NCBI RefSeq assembly: GCF_050948175.1 | Contig: NC_135198.1 | Location: 3,919,001-3,983,000, forward strand | Origin: Xylocopa sonorina | Taxonomy: Eukaryota > Arthropoda > Insecta > Hymenoptera > Apidae | Length of the DNA: 64,000 nucleotides | Direction of reading: 5' to 3' | In this document: one piece after another, positions 12,539-25,500 of the stretch | Layout: each line of letters begins with the position of its first letter | Numbering within the stretch: the stretch's first letter is position 1 | Notes under the pieces: model-generated | Databases searched by the model: none | Seen by the model: the letters and a program-made list of their open reading frames with translations, nothing else | Told to the model about the DNA's origin: nothing | Made by a program: the position numbers and the translations under genes

Positions 12539-15329
12539 CATTAACACGTTTCTTCCTTCATTTTTCCGACGATCCACTATGAAATACAAACTGAACGATT
12601 ATACCTTCGAATTGATAAATCATAAATTTACTTATTTAAATGATTAACGAATCAAGAAAGTCGTCGTCGTCAGAGAATCCTTAATAAAGCATTCATCGTT
12701 ATTACATAACGATGAAAAGGATCTCTGAGTTCAATGACTTTCATTTTGTCAAACAATTACGAATAAACCCTTACTTCTACCTCGAGGCACATTATAGTGC
12801 ATATCTTCCAATAATTTTTATCTAACAAAATCTAATTACCTACGCCAAATACATCGCATATGTTAATTAATCATTAATATTACTAATTAATAGATTGACT
12901 ACAATATCAGAAGTAAGCTGCAGATTCGTATTCATCTGTAGCAGTCGAATCGTATCTTACTTTATCTAAATTTAACCACACATTTGACACACACCTATGA
13001 AAAATAAATAAATGTCATCAAATCTTGACTAAAAATAATTCTATCCATAGTTACACATCTATAAGAATATCGTAAAGGAATATTTTCGGACCGATAGTAG
13101 CGTGAGTCGATCGATTTGATGTAAACGAACATCAATATTGTTGATCATTAATATTATTAAAAATATAGTAATTTATCAACTATAATTTCTGATATAATAT
13201 TTCAGAATTAATTCTCGATTATTTCGAGGAACTTTGTAACACTTGTCTCTCGTAAATATCGAAATACGAATACACACGCGTAAATCAGAATTAAATCATG
13301 GAAATATAAAAATATCATTTTTTTTAAATGTACATTCGCATTTAAAATGATATTTCAAATTTCGATGATGTTAATTGGCTAGATGATAGCAGAATGCATA
13401 TCGATTTCTGTATATTTGAGAGAAAAATGGTATTAATAATTCCTCAAAATAATTTCGACAAGCATATTCTTTTTCTTCAACGTCTGAACATCTACGAGTC
13501 TGCTCATTTGCCTGGTCAATTCGGTTTTCATTCGAAGCAAATGAGAAATGAAAGAAATGGAATAACTTACATTATCTGTATGCAATACTTAAGATTTCAA
13601 TGATTTATTCGTGGCAATTGTCCTGTATATATTCAGATTTTGATTCGTTTCGTGCAAATTATTGCAAAATTTCACTGGTGAATTCCTGTTAATGAGGTTT
13701 TCGTGAAAACCCCACCAAGATGGACCACAGATTATCGAATAGGCGACGAGGTAGAAGATGAAACACGAAAACACAATTTTATTGACCATTCTGATGAAAA
13801 TTCGGAAAATCTGAAGAAACAGAAAATGGACTTCCTGACAGGTCTGTCACGACAAAAAATCTATTCAGTCTGAGAATAATGAGTTGCACAAAGCAATTGG
13901 TGAAGATTATAGAACCCAATCAGGATAATAAAATAAATACAGGAATTCACACGAGAATTTGGAATTTCAAAACCACTTAAAGTTAAATAATTGACGAAAG
14001 CATTCGTTCGCTCAAAGATGGAATATTCTTTCAATCAAACAATTTCTTCATGGTTAATAATAAATTTGTTCACACACATCGTCGTCTATCAATCTATCAA
14101 TCTATGCGACATACGAGCTCACCTAAATAATTTCGAGATGAAGACAAGATGAGCTGGTTTCGTCAAAATGTTTGTGGTCCAGCTGTAATCGCCATCGCTT
14201 CTGTCATATCAAAAATTCTTCTTTCCTCTGTATTAACATGTCCAATTATAATTCAATTTCATTTTTCATGCTGGATACGTAATTTACATTCTGTAACGCG
14301 TGTACGATGACATAAAAGGTAACTTCCAATTTAGAAACATCCATTTTCCGATCGAAACATTTGAAATTATTCTGAAATTGAAAATAGCATAAAGTTTGAT
14401 ATAATTTTGATAAAGTTTCGTGTTTTTCAATCGATTACCTTATACATTTTGTAACGAACGTGATTGCGCTCTATTTTCACAGCAATTTTATACTTGTGTT
14501 TAAGTACATTATCAAATTGCGTGATCCATTTTATTTCGTACATCGCAAATTACTCGTGTCTCCTTCAAGCTGTTAAATTGAAACATTCTTTCATTGTATC
14601 GCAAAAATTATTAGAAATGTTCTAATGGTATTAAGATACACTCACCATGGAAGCTCTTGAAGAAGAAATTTGTTTCACCACGAATATCCATTTCAGTATT
14701 TCTCAGTCTTCACTCGAACTGACTTCCTCGACTGTAAATGTACGACTGCTCACCTTGTATCGCCTTACGATAGCTTTATATTTCTCTTCATTAATGATGT
14801 TGACGGTTCCTTCGTAATGTCAAACTATTTCGTAGCTGTTAGTAGAGCAGATCGTTCTCTGTGAAAAAAAAAACAATAATAATGTGAATTTACGATACCA
14901 GTTCCAGGAAACGTAGAATTACGTTCTAAATGGTATGTACTGAAATAATCCTTGCGTTATTTGTCTATGTGTATAATAATCGTACATTGATCGCATATTT
15001 CATAGAACTTCTTAGGACATCGCTGTCTCTTTTCCTTTTTTAATTTTTCTTTAACATTTATGATAATAATTGAATGTAATTATACTTCAACAGATTCTTC
15101 ATTCATTACACGTATGTGATAAATTTATATTTATATTTTCAAGTACTGCCATTCGAACGATTTTTTACCTATACCTTCAATTTTGCATACAAATTCGCAC
15201 TATTGACTTTTTGACGTGTCACAGATTAGAAGTGAGTGTACGTAAAATTTGATGAATGCGACATACAATTTCGAAACAAGTCGCAAACTGATATTGTTCG
15301 TAGTTAATTAATAATCTGATCCAGAAGTT
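12539..15329. other. Intergenic DNA, no supported gene
   Basis: About 2.8 kb of AT-rich sequence. Short ORFs occur on both strands, the best being a 66-codon minus-strand frame at 13589-13789 with a hydrophobic start (MVNKIVFSCFIFYLVAYSII). A minus-strand ATG near 14690 is followed by a good GTGAGT donor. I could not link these into a gene or see a family motif. A decayed chemoreceptor gene is possible but unproven. Confidence 0.35.
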
Positions 15330-17116
15330 ATGGTAGTTGTAGGAATTAATGGATTCGGAAGGATAGGGAGAATGTGTCTGCGTGCTTGTATCGAGAAAGA
15401 TATTACGGTAACGATTAATTACTTGAAACGTGCTCGTGTACGGGACAAGTAAATATCAATTATGTTGTAATAGGTTAAGTTGATCAATGATCCATATATC
15501 TCGACTGACTATATGATATATCTCTTTAAATTTGATTCGACTCACGGACCTTATCCCACGAAACTGGAGTGTGAAAATGGGAATATTATTATCGGAGGTA
15601 TAATCAGTAACTAATTTTCTAATATTGATCGAAGGTACTTTTAACTAAATGTTCAACTTTAAACTCTTATGTTATAATAATCTGTTCGTGTACGTATGCA
15701 TTTATGTACATTCTATATGCATATCTTGTTGCTAGCAATTAATTTTTTCATCTAAAATTGATATGCTGAATCTAATTAATTCTTTTCAAAGAGAACAAGA
15801 TAGTCACGTCACAGGAGAAAAATCCGTGTAAAATAAAATGGAAAGAAGCGGGTGTGACTTACGTGATCGAAGCTACTGGGCTTTTTACTAATTTAGAGAA
15901 GGCCAGCGTAAGATATGAAATTGTTATTCCTTCTTAATTACTTTCGATTTCTAAATATCGTATTATCTACTGTTTACATTAATCTAAAAGTTTCTTTACG
16001 ATATAAAGAACACATTTTGTTACCTAAAAGAGATATAACATCGTCTTCAAAATACATTAATTATACTTGGTCTCGTCCAATTCTAGTTACATATGGATGG
16101 GGGTGGTAAAAGGGTGATCATTACCGCGCCTTCTGTAGACGCACCGATGATGGTTTACGGTGTGAATCACAAGTGTTACGATCCGAAGAAAGGTAAAATA
16201 GTATCGGCTGCTTCCTGCACGACAAACTGTGCAGCGCCGATTATTCGAGTGATGCACGACAAATTCGAAGTGATCGAGGTAATGATCAGTAGCGTGCACG
16301 CCTTGACATCGATGCAGAGGACCTTAGATGGACCTATTGAGAGAGGGAAGGTAAGTCTCGAGTATTTTCTTGAACTTCGTTCATTCATTTGAAACTGAAA
16401 CGTTTCATTAATGTAGCTATGGAGAGACGGCAGGGGTGCTCTTCAGAATATCATTCCAACATCTTCGGGTGCGGCCAAGTCATTGGACAAAATTATCCCT
16501 GAGCTTAAAGGAAAAATTTCTGCGATTGCGTTCAGAGTACCAATCGCAAATGTTTCTTTATGCGATATGACGTTCAGGTAGCACTTTCGTGAATTGTATT
16601 AAGTAGAATACAAGGATACACGCGCGATTTTAATCGTTTTAGAGTTAATAAGCCTACAACGTACGAAGAAGTGAAGGAAGCCATGAAAGTAGCGTCAGAG
16701 AATGATATGAAGGATATACTGGGTTATACAGACGACGATTGTGTATCATCCGATTTCAATAACACACATTACTCGTGTACTTTCGATGCCAAAGCTGGCA
16801 TTCCTCAAACAAGTACATTCATCAAAGTCGTTGCCTGGTGATCATCGATAATACGAAATTATTCATTTTGTAGGGAATTTTTAAACACTCTTTCAATTAT
16901 CAATAGGGAAAAAACAATTTTCATTGCGAAGAAATGAACTAATAACGTAAACATAAAATTTGTTTAGCAATTACAATGTAAGGTAATTACAGGTACGACA
17001 ATGAATACGGTTATGCACATCGCGTGGTGGACTTAATAAAGTACATGTACCAAGTTGACTCTGGTAACATACAGGTACCTGTACAAGAGGAAATGGACGA
17101 AGCAAACGAAGATTAA
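15330..17116 (+). CDS. Divergent GAPDH paralog with acidic C-terminal tail
   Basis: NAD-dependent glyceraldehyde-3-phosphate dehydrogenase family. Seven exons: 15330-15407, 15474-15597, 15792-15907, 16087-16350, 16417-16577, 16643-16837 and 16993-17116, giving 353 residues against the usual 332-333. Visible: NAD-binding start VVVGINGFGRIGRM; INDPYISTDYMIYLFKFDS; active-site SCTTNC with predicted catalytic Cys150; H177 in SSVHAL; phosphate-site region DGRGALQNIIPTSSGAAK; C-terminal WYDNEYGYAHRVVDLIKY. It is therefore probably still an enzyme. Differences from the neighbour: small insertions beside the active site (PKKGK, IERGK) and an extra tail rich in Glu and Asp after IKYMYQ. Its first exon (78 bp) and two other intron positions match the downstream Gapdh gene, showing a tandem origin. 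A tissue-restricted isoform is plausible. Confidence 0.9.
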
Positions 17117-17269
17117 TTATATTGCTTAGTAATAATGACATACAAATAATCATAAGGTCTCTTATGTGTAATCTATCCGCATTTCTTATTAGTTTGAATA
17201 ATTTCAGAATCATGGTATCACATTTACTCCATGTTACTGTATATTTGCCTGTGTTTTCCCTATTATAAG

Positions 17270-17275
17270 AATAAA
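17270..17275 (+). terminator. Poly(A) signal of the GAPDH paralog
   Basis: AATAAA lies 154 bp past the TAA stop; it is the first canonical hexamer after the gene. Confidence 0.6.
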
Positions 17276-18811
17276 CGTACCATTACCATTTATACCATTT
17301 AAACAAATCTGTTGATCGAGTAACCGCTCGCCATTGCACAAGTATAAAAATATGCGTCGATTCTCTTCTTCGGTAATAGAAATTTAAATTTCGCGGCTTT
17401 TGAATACGTCGATAAGAATGCCTGTTCACGTGATCCGAATTTAGCCGATAATAACCGAAATCACGAAAACGGTTACAGCGCATACGTCTAAAACTGATGC
17501 CGGTTATATTACCGTCTTCTGCCCTTCAAATGACACTGCTTTTGTGGTAAGCGTAGCGTGCAGATTGTTCTTTCCTGTGAGTACCACTTTTTTAATACAA
17601 TTTCGACTTATCGTATCATTTATTTACAAATTAGCAGATCCCCATCGCTTCGTGCTTATCGGTCCTAGTAAATTACAGTTGTTCACGTTTTATGTTAACA
17701 ATCGTAGCATTAGAATAATTAGAACCGTGGCAGACTTATATCTGGAACTATGTGCACGATGTACATTTTATTCATACCGGCTGATATGACGTCATCTGAA
17801 ATAAGTATCTTCCTGCAATAATTGCTACGGAGTAGTATATCTAGATTCAGTTGAAGAACCTTCCAGAAAACGTGTGCCGATGATTTCCTAACATGTCTGA
17901 ATTTACCCTTCCGCGAACTCGTTGGGTTCAACTTTCGCCGGAATTTCCTTTGTTTGTTAGAGATTCTACTATCGTTTACTTGTATATCGTTATGTAGCCT
18001 AATATTTTCTCTGTTACAAATTATTTAAGCTCTGTACAACTCTAATTACTTACTAAAAACGAAAACACCGGTTAATCGATTTTCATGAGTCTATGTTACC
18101 TTCGTAATTGCCTCGACGTTTTCATTTATTTCTTAACGATATTTCTGTAGAAAGTACATAATTGTACGGTTATTCAATTATATCAATTCATTTAACTGAT
18201 AATATCGAGGTTTTTTTCTAAGTTGGGTAAAAACTGATAGTGATGCAGAGCAATCGTGATAATTGTAATTACATCATTCCGTTCTTAGATTTTTAATGTA
18301 ACATTAAGTGTATTATATTAAATATATTTTTGATAATATTCACATATATATTGCTATAAAAACCGAGATACTAGCATGTGACAACGGTCACGTTCGACAT
18401 CAAGGACAAGTAGACTGAGAGGTACGAATCTTTGTGACCTTGAATGACCTTTAGTGTAATATAGATTCATAAGATAAGAGTCCAAAGTAGCATATATTCG
18501 ACTTTTATAAATTATTTAATTTGTTCGTGCAAATTAAAATCCCTAGAAAAACGACTTCCAATGTTAACGTTGAAATATTTCAAGCAATCAAGTTACTCTT
18601 AGTGTGGCTATATTCATAAATTATTGAGATTATAATCACCCAAATTGCAATATTTTCACCAACAAAATACAATTGAAACTATATGCAAATCAGTTCGTGT
18701 GTAATATGATTTATAAATTACTATACCTATCCATGTGTATTAACTAGTAAACATGTTTGCAATTTACTGAAAACATATTACTGCTCAATGCGATAAGAAA
18801 TAATGTTGTAA
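17276..18811. other. Region between the two GAPDH genes (promoter and 5' UTR of Gapdh)
   Basis: AT-rich, with no ORF I would defend. The acceptor-like TTTGTTTATTTAAG at 18822-18835 implies a non-coding first exon of Gapdh somewhere in this stretch. I could not place it, although a GT donor context exists near 18420 (GAGAGGTACG). Confidence 0.35.
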
Positions 18812-18979
18812 ATGAAACAAATTTGTTTATTTAAGGTTATGTCGCGTATAATACGATTCACTTTGTTCGCGTCGGTAGCACAAAAATTATTTTACAAACA
18901 TCAACAGATATTTTCCAAGTTAAACGTAGGTAATCGAGAATTAATCCGTTCGTTTTCCAGTTGTACCGAAGAAGACGAC
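18812..18979 (+). other. In-frame N-terminal leader upstream of the Gapdh start codon
   Basis: The frame of Gapdh stays open upstream of the usual Met (18980), with ATGs at 18812 and 18839. The 47 codons from 18839 begin MSRIIRFTLFASVAQKLF and pass through LIRSFSSC. They are rich in Arg, Lys, Ser and hydrophobics, with almost no acidic residues until the last few, as in mitochondrial presequences. An acceptor ending TTTATTTAAG sits just before 18836, so this could be either 5' UTR or a real leader. Confidence 0.45.
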
Positions 18980-20254
18980 ATGAGTAAAATTGGAATTAAC
19001 GGATTTGGCCGTATTGGCCGTCTTGTGCTTAGGGCGTCCCTCGAGCGTGGCGGTCAGGTATTAAAGAATTTCCTGACTTTTTGAGAACCTCTCGGTTTTC
19101 AATACATATAAAACGTTCTTCATTTTGTTAATTATCATAATTTTATCAGGTTGTTGCCATCAATGATCCATTCATTGGTCTGGATTACATGGTGTACATG
19201 TTCAAATATGATTCCACTCATGGAAGATTCAAGGGAGAAGTTAAAGCTGAGGGAGGTTGCTTAGTTGTCAATGGCAATAAAATCGCTGTGTTCAGTGAAC
19301 GCGAGCCAAAAGCTATTCCATGGTCGAAAGCTGGTGCTGAATATGTTGTAGAATCTACTGGTGTCTTCACAACCATAGAGAAGGCCTCCGTATGTAAAAC
19401 TTTATACAACTCTTTTTAATTTAAATATGTAAGTTTCGTATGTATAAATGTTCTTCTTTAATATTTCAGGCCCATTTGGAAGGTGGTGCAAAGAAGGTCA
19501 TCATTTCTGCCCCATCAGCTGATGCACCTATGTTTGTTGTTGGTGTTAACTTGGAAGCTTATGATCCAAGTTACAAAGTTATTTCCAATGCTTCCTGTAC
19601 CACCAATTGTTTAGCTCCTCTTGCTAAAGTTATTCACGATAACTTCGAAATTATCGAGGGTCTCATGACCACTGTGCACGCCATCACCGCTACCCAGAAA
19701 ACTGTTGACGGACCTTCCGGAAAGGTACGCGAACTTTTCCTTTTTTTCTACCGATCGAAAAGAATTTAGGATCGTCATTCCATTTCATCGCATTTAATTG
19801 CTCTTTTTTATCGTTTATATAACAGTTGTGGCGAGATGGTCGTGGTGCTGCTCAAAACATTATCCCCGCTGCAACTGGTGCGGCTAAAGCTGTTGGTAAA
19901 GTCATTCCAGCTCTTAACGGAAAGCTGACTGGTATGGCGTTCCGTGTACCGGTGCACAACGTGTCTGTCGTTGACTTGACGGTCAGACTCGCCAAACCTG
20001 CAACATACGATGCTATTAAAGCGAAAATCAAGGAAGCTGCTGAAGGGCCTTTGAAGGGAATTTTAGGCTACACCGAAGACGACGTAGTATCCTCCGATTT
20101 CATTGGTGATAACCACTCCAGTATTTTCGATGCTAAAGCCGGCATACCTTTGAACGATAATTTTGTTAAATTAATTTCGTGGTACGACAACGAATACGGT
20201 TACTCAAACCGTGTGGTCGATTTAATTAAGTACATTCAAACGAAAGATAACTAA
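18980..20254 (+). CDS. Gapdh: Glyceraldehyde-3-phosphate dehydrogenase
   Basis: Glycolytic enzyme converting glyceraldehyde-3-phosphate, NAD and phosphate to 1,3-bisphosphoglycerate; a cytosolic homotetramer. Four exons: 18980-19057, 19150-19389, 19470-19724 and 19826-20254, giving 333 residues, the normal length. Visible: MSKIGINGFGRIGRLVLRAS; INDPFIGLDYMVYMFKYDS; catalytic ASCTTNC (Cys149) and TVHAITATQKTVDGP (His176); NIIPAATGAAKAVGKVIP; WYDNEYGYSNRVVDLIKYI. I chose 18980 as the start because it gives the standard N-terminus; an in-frame leader upstream could give a longer form. Three intron positions are shared with the divergent copy 1.9 kb upstream. Confidence 0.97.
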
Positions 20255-20513
20255 ACGTGTTCACGTGTTTGTACGTAATGCGTCCACTTAAACGTTTCTG
20301 TACAATGATGTTTATTATATGAGCATATCGCTGTTGTGTATGGATATTTCGAGTTAAAAAATGTTACATGTAATTAAGGATAGAGTTTCCAAACAGAAAT
20401 CGAAAATAACACGGAATTCAAAGTATTTTAGCATACATACAATTGCTTGCACAGAAAATAGTTTGTAACTGATATTATGTGAATGATAGGCGTCGATTGT
20501 TAAACAAGTACAA

Positions 20514-20519
20514 AATAAA
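20514..20519 (+). terminator. Poly(A) signal of Gapdh
   Basis: AATAAA lies 260 bp past the stop. A second hexamer in AATAAAAACTG near 20819 could give a longer 3' end. Confidence 0.5.
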
Positions 20520-22594
20520 GCAGGCTTTTTTTGGATTTGTGATGTTAACCGATTAAAATTTTTTGTTCATAGTTTTAAACCATATTTCGTAGATGACATA
20601 GAAAAATACACATGCAAATATAATATACATTTGTGGAAGTTACACAGTTGTATATGCAACGTAACTTATATGGTAATCGTACATTATCTCGGCAAGAGTA
20701 ATGTACGTTATATTTAATTTGCCTTTTTATCATTAATTCTCATTCATCACATTCTTTAAAAATATTTGTGACCTCTTTCTGTATTATTAATATTATTTGT
20801 CATTCGTGCATTGACATCAATAAAAACTGTTACGAAATTAAGACAATGCTTTATTTAATTCTTCGAACATCTTATCTCTTCTCATAATATTGTTACATTT
20901 TTACAGAGTTACACGAATAAGAGGAATGGGTAAATTAACAGTTAATCTGTATGATATACTTTCTATACAATTTTCTGTACACTTAGAAAAAGTTCTTTTT
21001 TTCACTTAATTATCGAAACGTTTGTAAGTAATTTTAACAAAAGTTTTTGTGGCCACCATAAGAGTGGCGGCAATATTGGTTTCAACATCGTTAAAATATT
21101 GTACTGTATGGCACAAGGAATTGTCTGTTATTTAACATTTCTCAGTGATATTAAATTAGTTTTCTATAGTGACATCGAATAAAAATTTTTTAAGAGCATC
21201 GTATTTATATACAAATGCAATCACCATGTTTAGGATAACCAGAGTAGCAAATAATTAAATATATTTTTATTATGTTAGACTATGGATGGTCATACAAATT
21301 CATATTTTTGTGGACACATTTAACCCTTTTAGTGCCAATGGGCCGATTTGTCGGCCCGTGGCCCAATCTATTGGCCCGCGGTCCTTATGCGAAAACTGCC
21401 ACGGGCCGATGCATACCAAATCTTCGTATATTCTTCGTATGTACTCCGTAAAATGCCTGGTACTAAAAGGGTTTTAAAGATTTTGAATGGGCCATTGTAG
21501 AAAACGCCCGTAGTTTAATTGAAGATTGAAGACGACATTTGAATAATCTTATTATAAATGAAACAAAAGTAGAATAACGTACTTACATGCAAATTGATTC
21601 AAGGTGCATCAATGTTTGTTTTTTAAAGTATATTTATTCTCTGAGTGTTCTGTTCCTGCAGACTTCATTTTCTTTCATTCCTTGTTCTAATTCTATTTGC
21701 TATGTACAATTATCACGAAATGAAATACATTGTAACACATTCGTTTTTTTTTTCTTTTTAGGAATACCGATTAGTTATATATGCCATGCTGTGAAAAATT
21801 CTGGTTGTACAGCAATACGAAAATACAGTTTCATTTTCTTACCTCGTAAACAATAAACATTCATCGTTCTGTTTTTTAATAGTTTCGCAGTATACAATAA
21901 TCAAGCTTTCACTTAGCGCTTGATGCAAATGTTCAACTTTAAAAACTCTTTAATATATAAAGGACTATTTTTTTTAGCAATTTAGCATAGTACTTATGCA
22001 TAAAAAATATATAAGTTTTTTTTTAAATTATTTAAACGTTAAAATGCTATAACATTTGAAATACTAGAGAGTGGCAGGTGTTGCTACAATATTTGTACCC
22101 ACACTTCTAATAATGCACACTGGAATTAAGTCTATGAAGGAGGATAAAATGTGATAACCATTAACGTTTTCTTGATGATATTTTTTTTAAACATTCTTGA
22201 TAGCCGTAAAAACGTCTACGTTTTTTTTCATCGTTAAAATGCAATTCAAATATATGTAAGCATCAGTAAATTACGCGTTGCGCGCGTGTGCCAGTTAAAA
22301 TATTAAAAATATACAAATAGACCTATAAAATCTAATTAATGCTTCAAAACACAGCAACTGACAAGTGGAAATAGGTTGAACAGTTTAAACGTTAGATAAT
22401 TTCTACCGATACCTTTTTTTTAGATTAGCAATAATAATTTTTAATTATGCTAATTATTGTGAATATACGAAACATTGCGAAAGGAAATATTCTAGACTAG
22501 CATGACACATGAGATACTCGATTTTACAAATGAATTTAGGAAAAATCGATAGTTCAGAGTTCGGACTCTTCGTAACATGCGATGAAAAATTACA
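20520..22594. other. Intergenic DNA between converging Gapdh and REPS 3' ends
   Basis: AT-rich and without a supported gene. It contains one TTAA-flanked MITE (listed separately). The minus-strand REPS 3' UTR must occupy the right part; a reverse AATAAA lies near 21625, but I cannot fix its end. Confidence 0.4.
21320..21477. mobile_element. Short GC-rich piggyBac-type MITE
   Basis: A 158-bp insert is bounded by TTAACCCTTTTAGTGCCA and the complementary TGGTACTAAAAGGGT followed by TTTTAA. The inside is GC-rich and strongly self-complementary (GGGCCGA ... TCGGCCC), unlike the AT-rich surroundings. It has no coding capacity. TTAA flanks and CCCTTT ends fit the piggyBac superfamily. Confidence 0.6.
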
Positions 22595-25500
22595 TCATGT
22601 TAGAAGTAAGAGCTTCGCACGAAGATTTATACGTTCTTGGAGCGCGCTGGCTAGTTCGTGCGTTAATTCCTCGCAAACTAATCGGAGCTCAGCATTCTTC
22701 TCTCGCAACTCTTGCAATGTTAATTTCTTCGGCTCTTCCGCTTCATCCTTCGTGGCGTCCTCGTCTCCTCCTTCACGCTCTAGAAACGAGATGAAAAGAA
22801 ATATGTTTTGAAATATTTGAAGCCTCACCCATTTTTCACCTTCACAAGCAAAGTTAGAATGTCCTTTAATTTTTGCAAAGTTCTATATGATTCTATTAGT
22901 TCATATAGTCTCGGTAGATATCACTATTTCTCGAATACCTTAAGAGCAATTAAACCAAGGACAGTTACATTCAAATGCATGATCGAAATTTACATCGAAC
23001 ACTAATTGGAAACGAAGTAAAAGACTTACTTGGACTTGGTTTCCTATAAATATGAAATGCACCACAGACACCGGTAAATTGTTGTGATTGCGGAGTTTCC
23101 AACGGTGGATTTTCAGGTAGTTCGCTCTTTGGGGAAAAGTGAGAAAAATCAGCAACAAAACCTTGATTTTCATTTAAGGCTTTTTGTCCCTCTCCCTCGC
23201 TTTTTTGACCAACCAATTTTCGAGGCGAAGTCTGTAGTAGAGGATACATGACAAGATTTTCTTTATAACGATAATTTTGCCTGCGCAACTTTTAACCCTT
23301 CCGCGGACAGGGCGACAACGGTGGCCGCCGCCAAATTACCGTGTTTGCTTAATAAGACAAGATGATTACGGTCATACGCACAAGCTTGTTAAAAATGAAA
23401 AAGCTACGAATTACTTTGTTCTGTGATAATATGAATGTCAACATCGTGGTGATATATAGTAATTTGAATGCTTTTATCAAGTGTCCGCGAATGGGTTAAC
23501 CTTCCAAATCCCGTAACACATCGTGTGTATAAAATATTGAAAAATATCTACTGTGCAGGTCCATAAAAAGCAGCTTAACTGAACGCAGATTTCATTATTA
23601 ATAATTCCAATATGGACGAAATTCGATAATCGAACGGTATCGAAAAATAGGCAACAGGTAACTTACAATTCCAGGAGAGATTCTTGGTGGTACTAGCGGA
23701 GGTGCTCCAAGGAAACTTTGACCATTTTTCCCTACAAGAACGCGCACAGTTTGAACCGTAAAACTTTGCTTTCACAGCCACGGGTGAATAGTATCGCAGT
23801 GTATTGGTAGCAACATATACCTAATTTATTAAGATCAAGACTAGAACTTCTCGTGTGTGTTCTGTATGGTCTGGGTGGTGGTGGAGGCGGTGGTTCCTTC
23901 TTTGGGGTAACAATGATACCTTCTTCGGGAGGTGGAGGTGGTTTTTTAATTAGGGGTCGTTGCGCCAATGCATTGGCTGTCCTTTGGAGATCATCGTCTC
24001 CTAATGTAGTGCAGCTGCTATTATTACCATTAGTACCAGAAGCAAGGATTGCTGCTTCCGGTGTCAGACGCAGAGGTACAGGATGCAAAATTTTCGGATC
24101 TTTTTCAACGGCTGACTTTTGAAAATCAAAATTGACTAATTGTAAACCTGGACTAGTTAGAGAACTGCTAGTACCAGTAGGTGAATCGACAAATTTTGTC
24201 CACTCTTTATTCCTCTCTCGGGTACCAGTGGCATTAGGTGGAGTAGTTTTTTGAGTAACTGTAGCTGGTGGAGCAGGTGGTGGAGCAGTCTTCTGTTTAA
24301 GCAAAGGGATCAACAAAGGTGGAGGTAAAACGTCAGGTAGAGGCACATGATTTCTTCGTAGCACAACCAAATGCATAGCGACGAAAAACTCTTGTAAACT
24401 TAATGCTCCATCTCTGGTAATATCCGCGAGCTGCCAAATGCGACTGAGTTCTCCCAAAGGAAGTCCAGACTTCTCAAAGAATGGCCTGGCTATTGGTCCA
24501 TGCAAAAGTCCATCAGGATCTAGTTGTAGTTGCGCAAATTGAGCAGCATAATATTCCCGCTGTTCATCACTAATTATCCACACTTCCTCAGGTGGAAAGT
24601 CTGAGCCCTCGCCATCTGCATCACCCTCGTCACTACTATGATGCTCCGAGCTTTCCTCTTCGGTACCTAATAGTTGCCTTTGTTCCTCTGATACCAACAA
24701 TCCTTGCCAACCTCCGGATACAGAGTCCAATATTGTTTCACCACCTAAGTCATTGTTTCTGTCTTGTATAACACTGTTTGTTGGTGTAGGTGAATCGGTG
24801 CTACCCCCGGTCTCCCTCGGAGACTCTGCTTCACTTTCACTTTCTGTAGTGCTTTCGGGTGCGTGATGGTGTCCTTTCATGGCCCTCTCCGAATCTGAAC
24901 TTCTCCTACCATCCTCATCTCTAGACGTTAACCAAGTGAATCTTGGTAACGTTAGAAAGTCCAAAGGCATGGTAATTATGTCTTTACGGATGCTAAGCCC
25001 AGCTTGATGGGCCGCTACGAGTTTCAATAGTACAAAGAACTGTTTCTTTCCAAGATGTGTACCGATGTGCGACGCTTCAGTTCCAAAACAGATATCCAAT
25101 ATCTGCAAATGAAAAAAGCATATGTCACTGATGTACGATTGATATTTTAGTTAAACTTTCTAATTTCAATTTTTTAAATATATTACTTCTAAATTTACAC
25201 TATTTTAAATGTTATAATAAAAAAAAATTCGAACTTCCATTTTATTTATCAATAAACATATATTGGGAATAAATAACAGTATGCATATGTATCGATATTA
25301 TGTCGAAAACAGATCACGGAGAACTATTTTTATCGCGTTTGTCTTATTTCCCATTCAGACACGTACAGGTCCCGACTGTCTTGTATTCGTTACTTAATTA
25401 CAATATCCCTAACTCCCTCGTAACAGTCATTTAATCCTAACCTTCGCAAGTTTTCATGATCTGTCGATGTTGGATCGTGTAGATCGCGAATTGAACGCCC

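Noticed and set aside
13589..14864. Minus-strand fragments with hydrophobic stretches that might be a chemoreceptor gene
   Set aside because: Frames break every 60-70 codons, splice links were not convincing and no family motif (for example the conserved C-terminal region) was seen.
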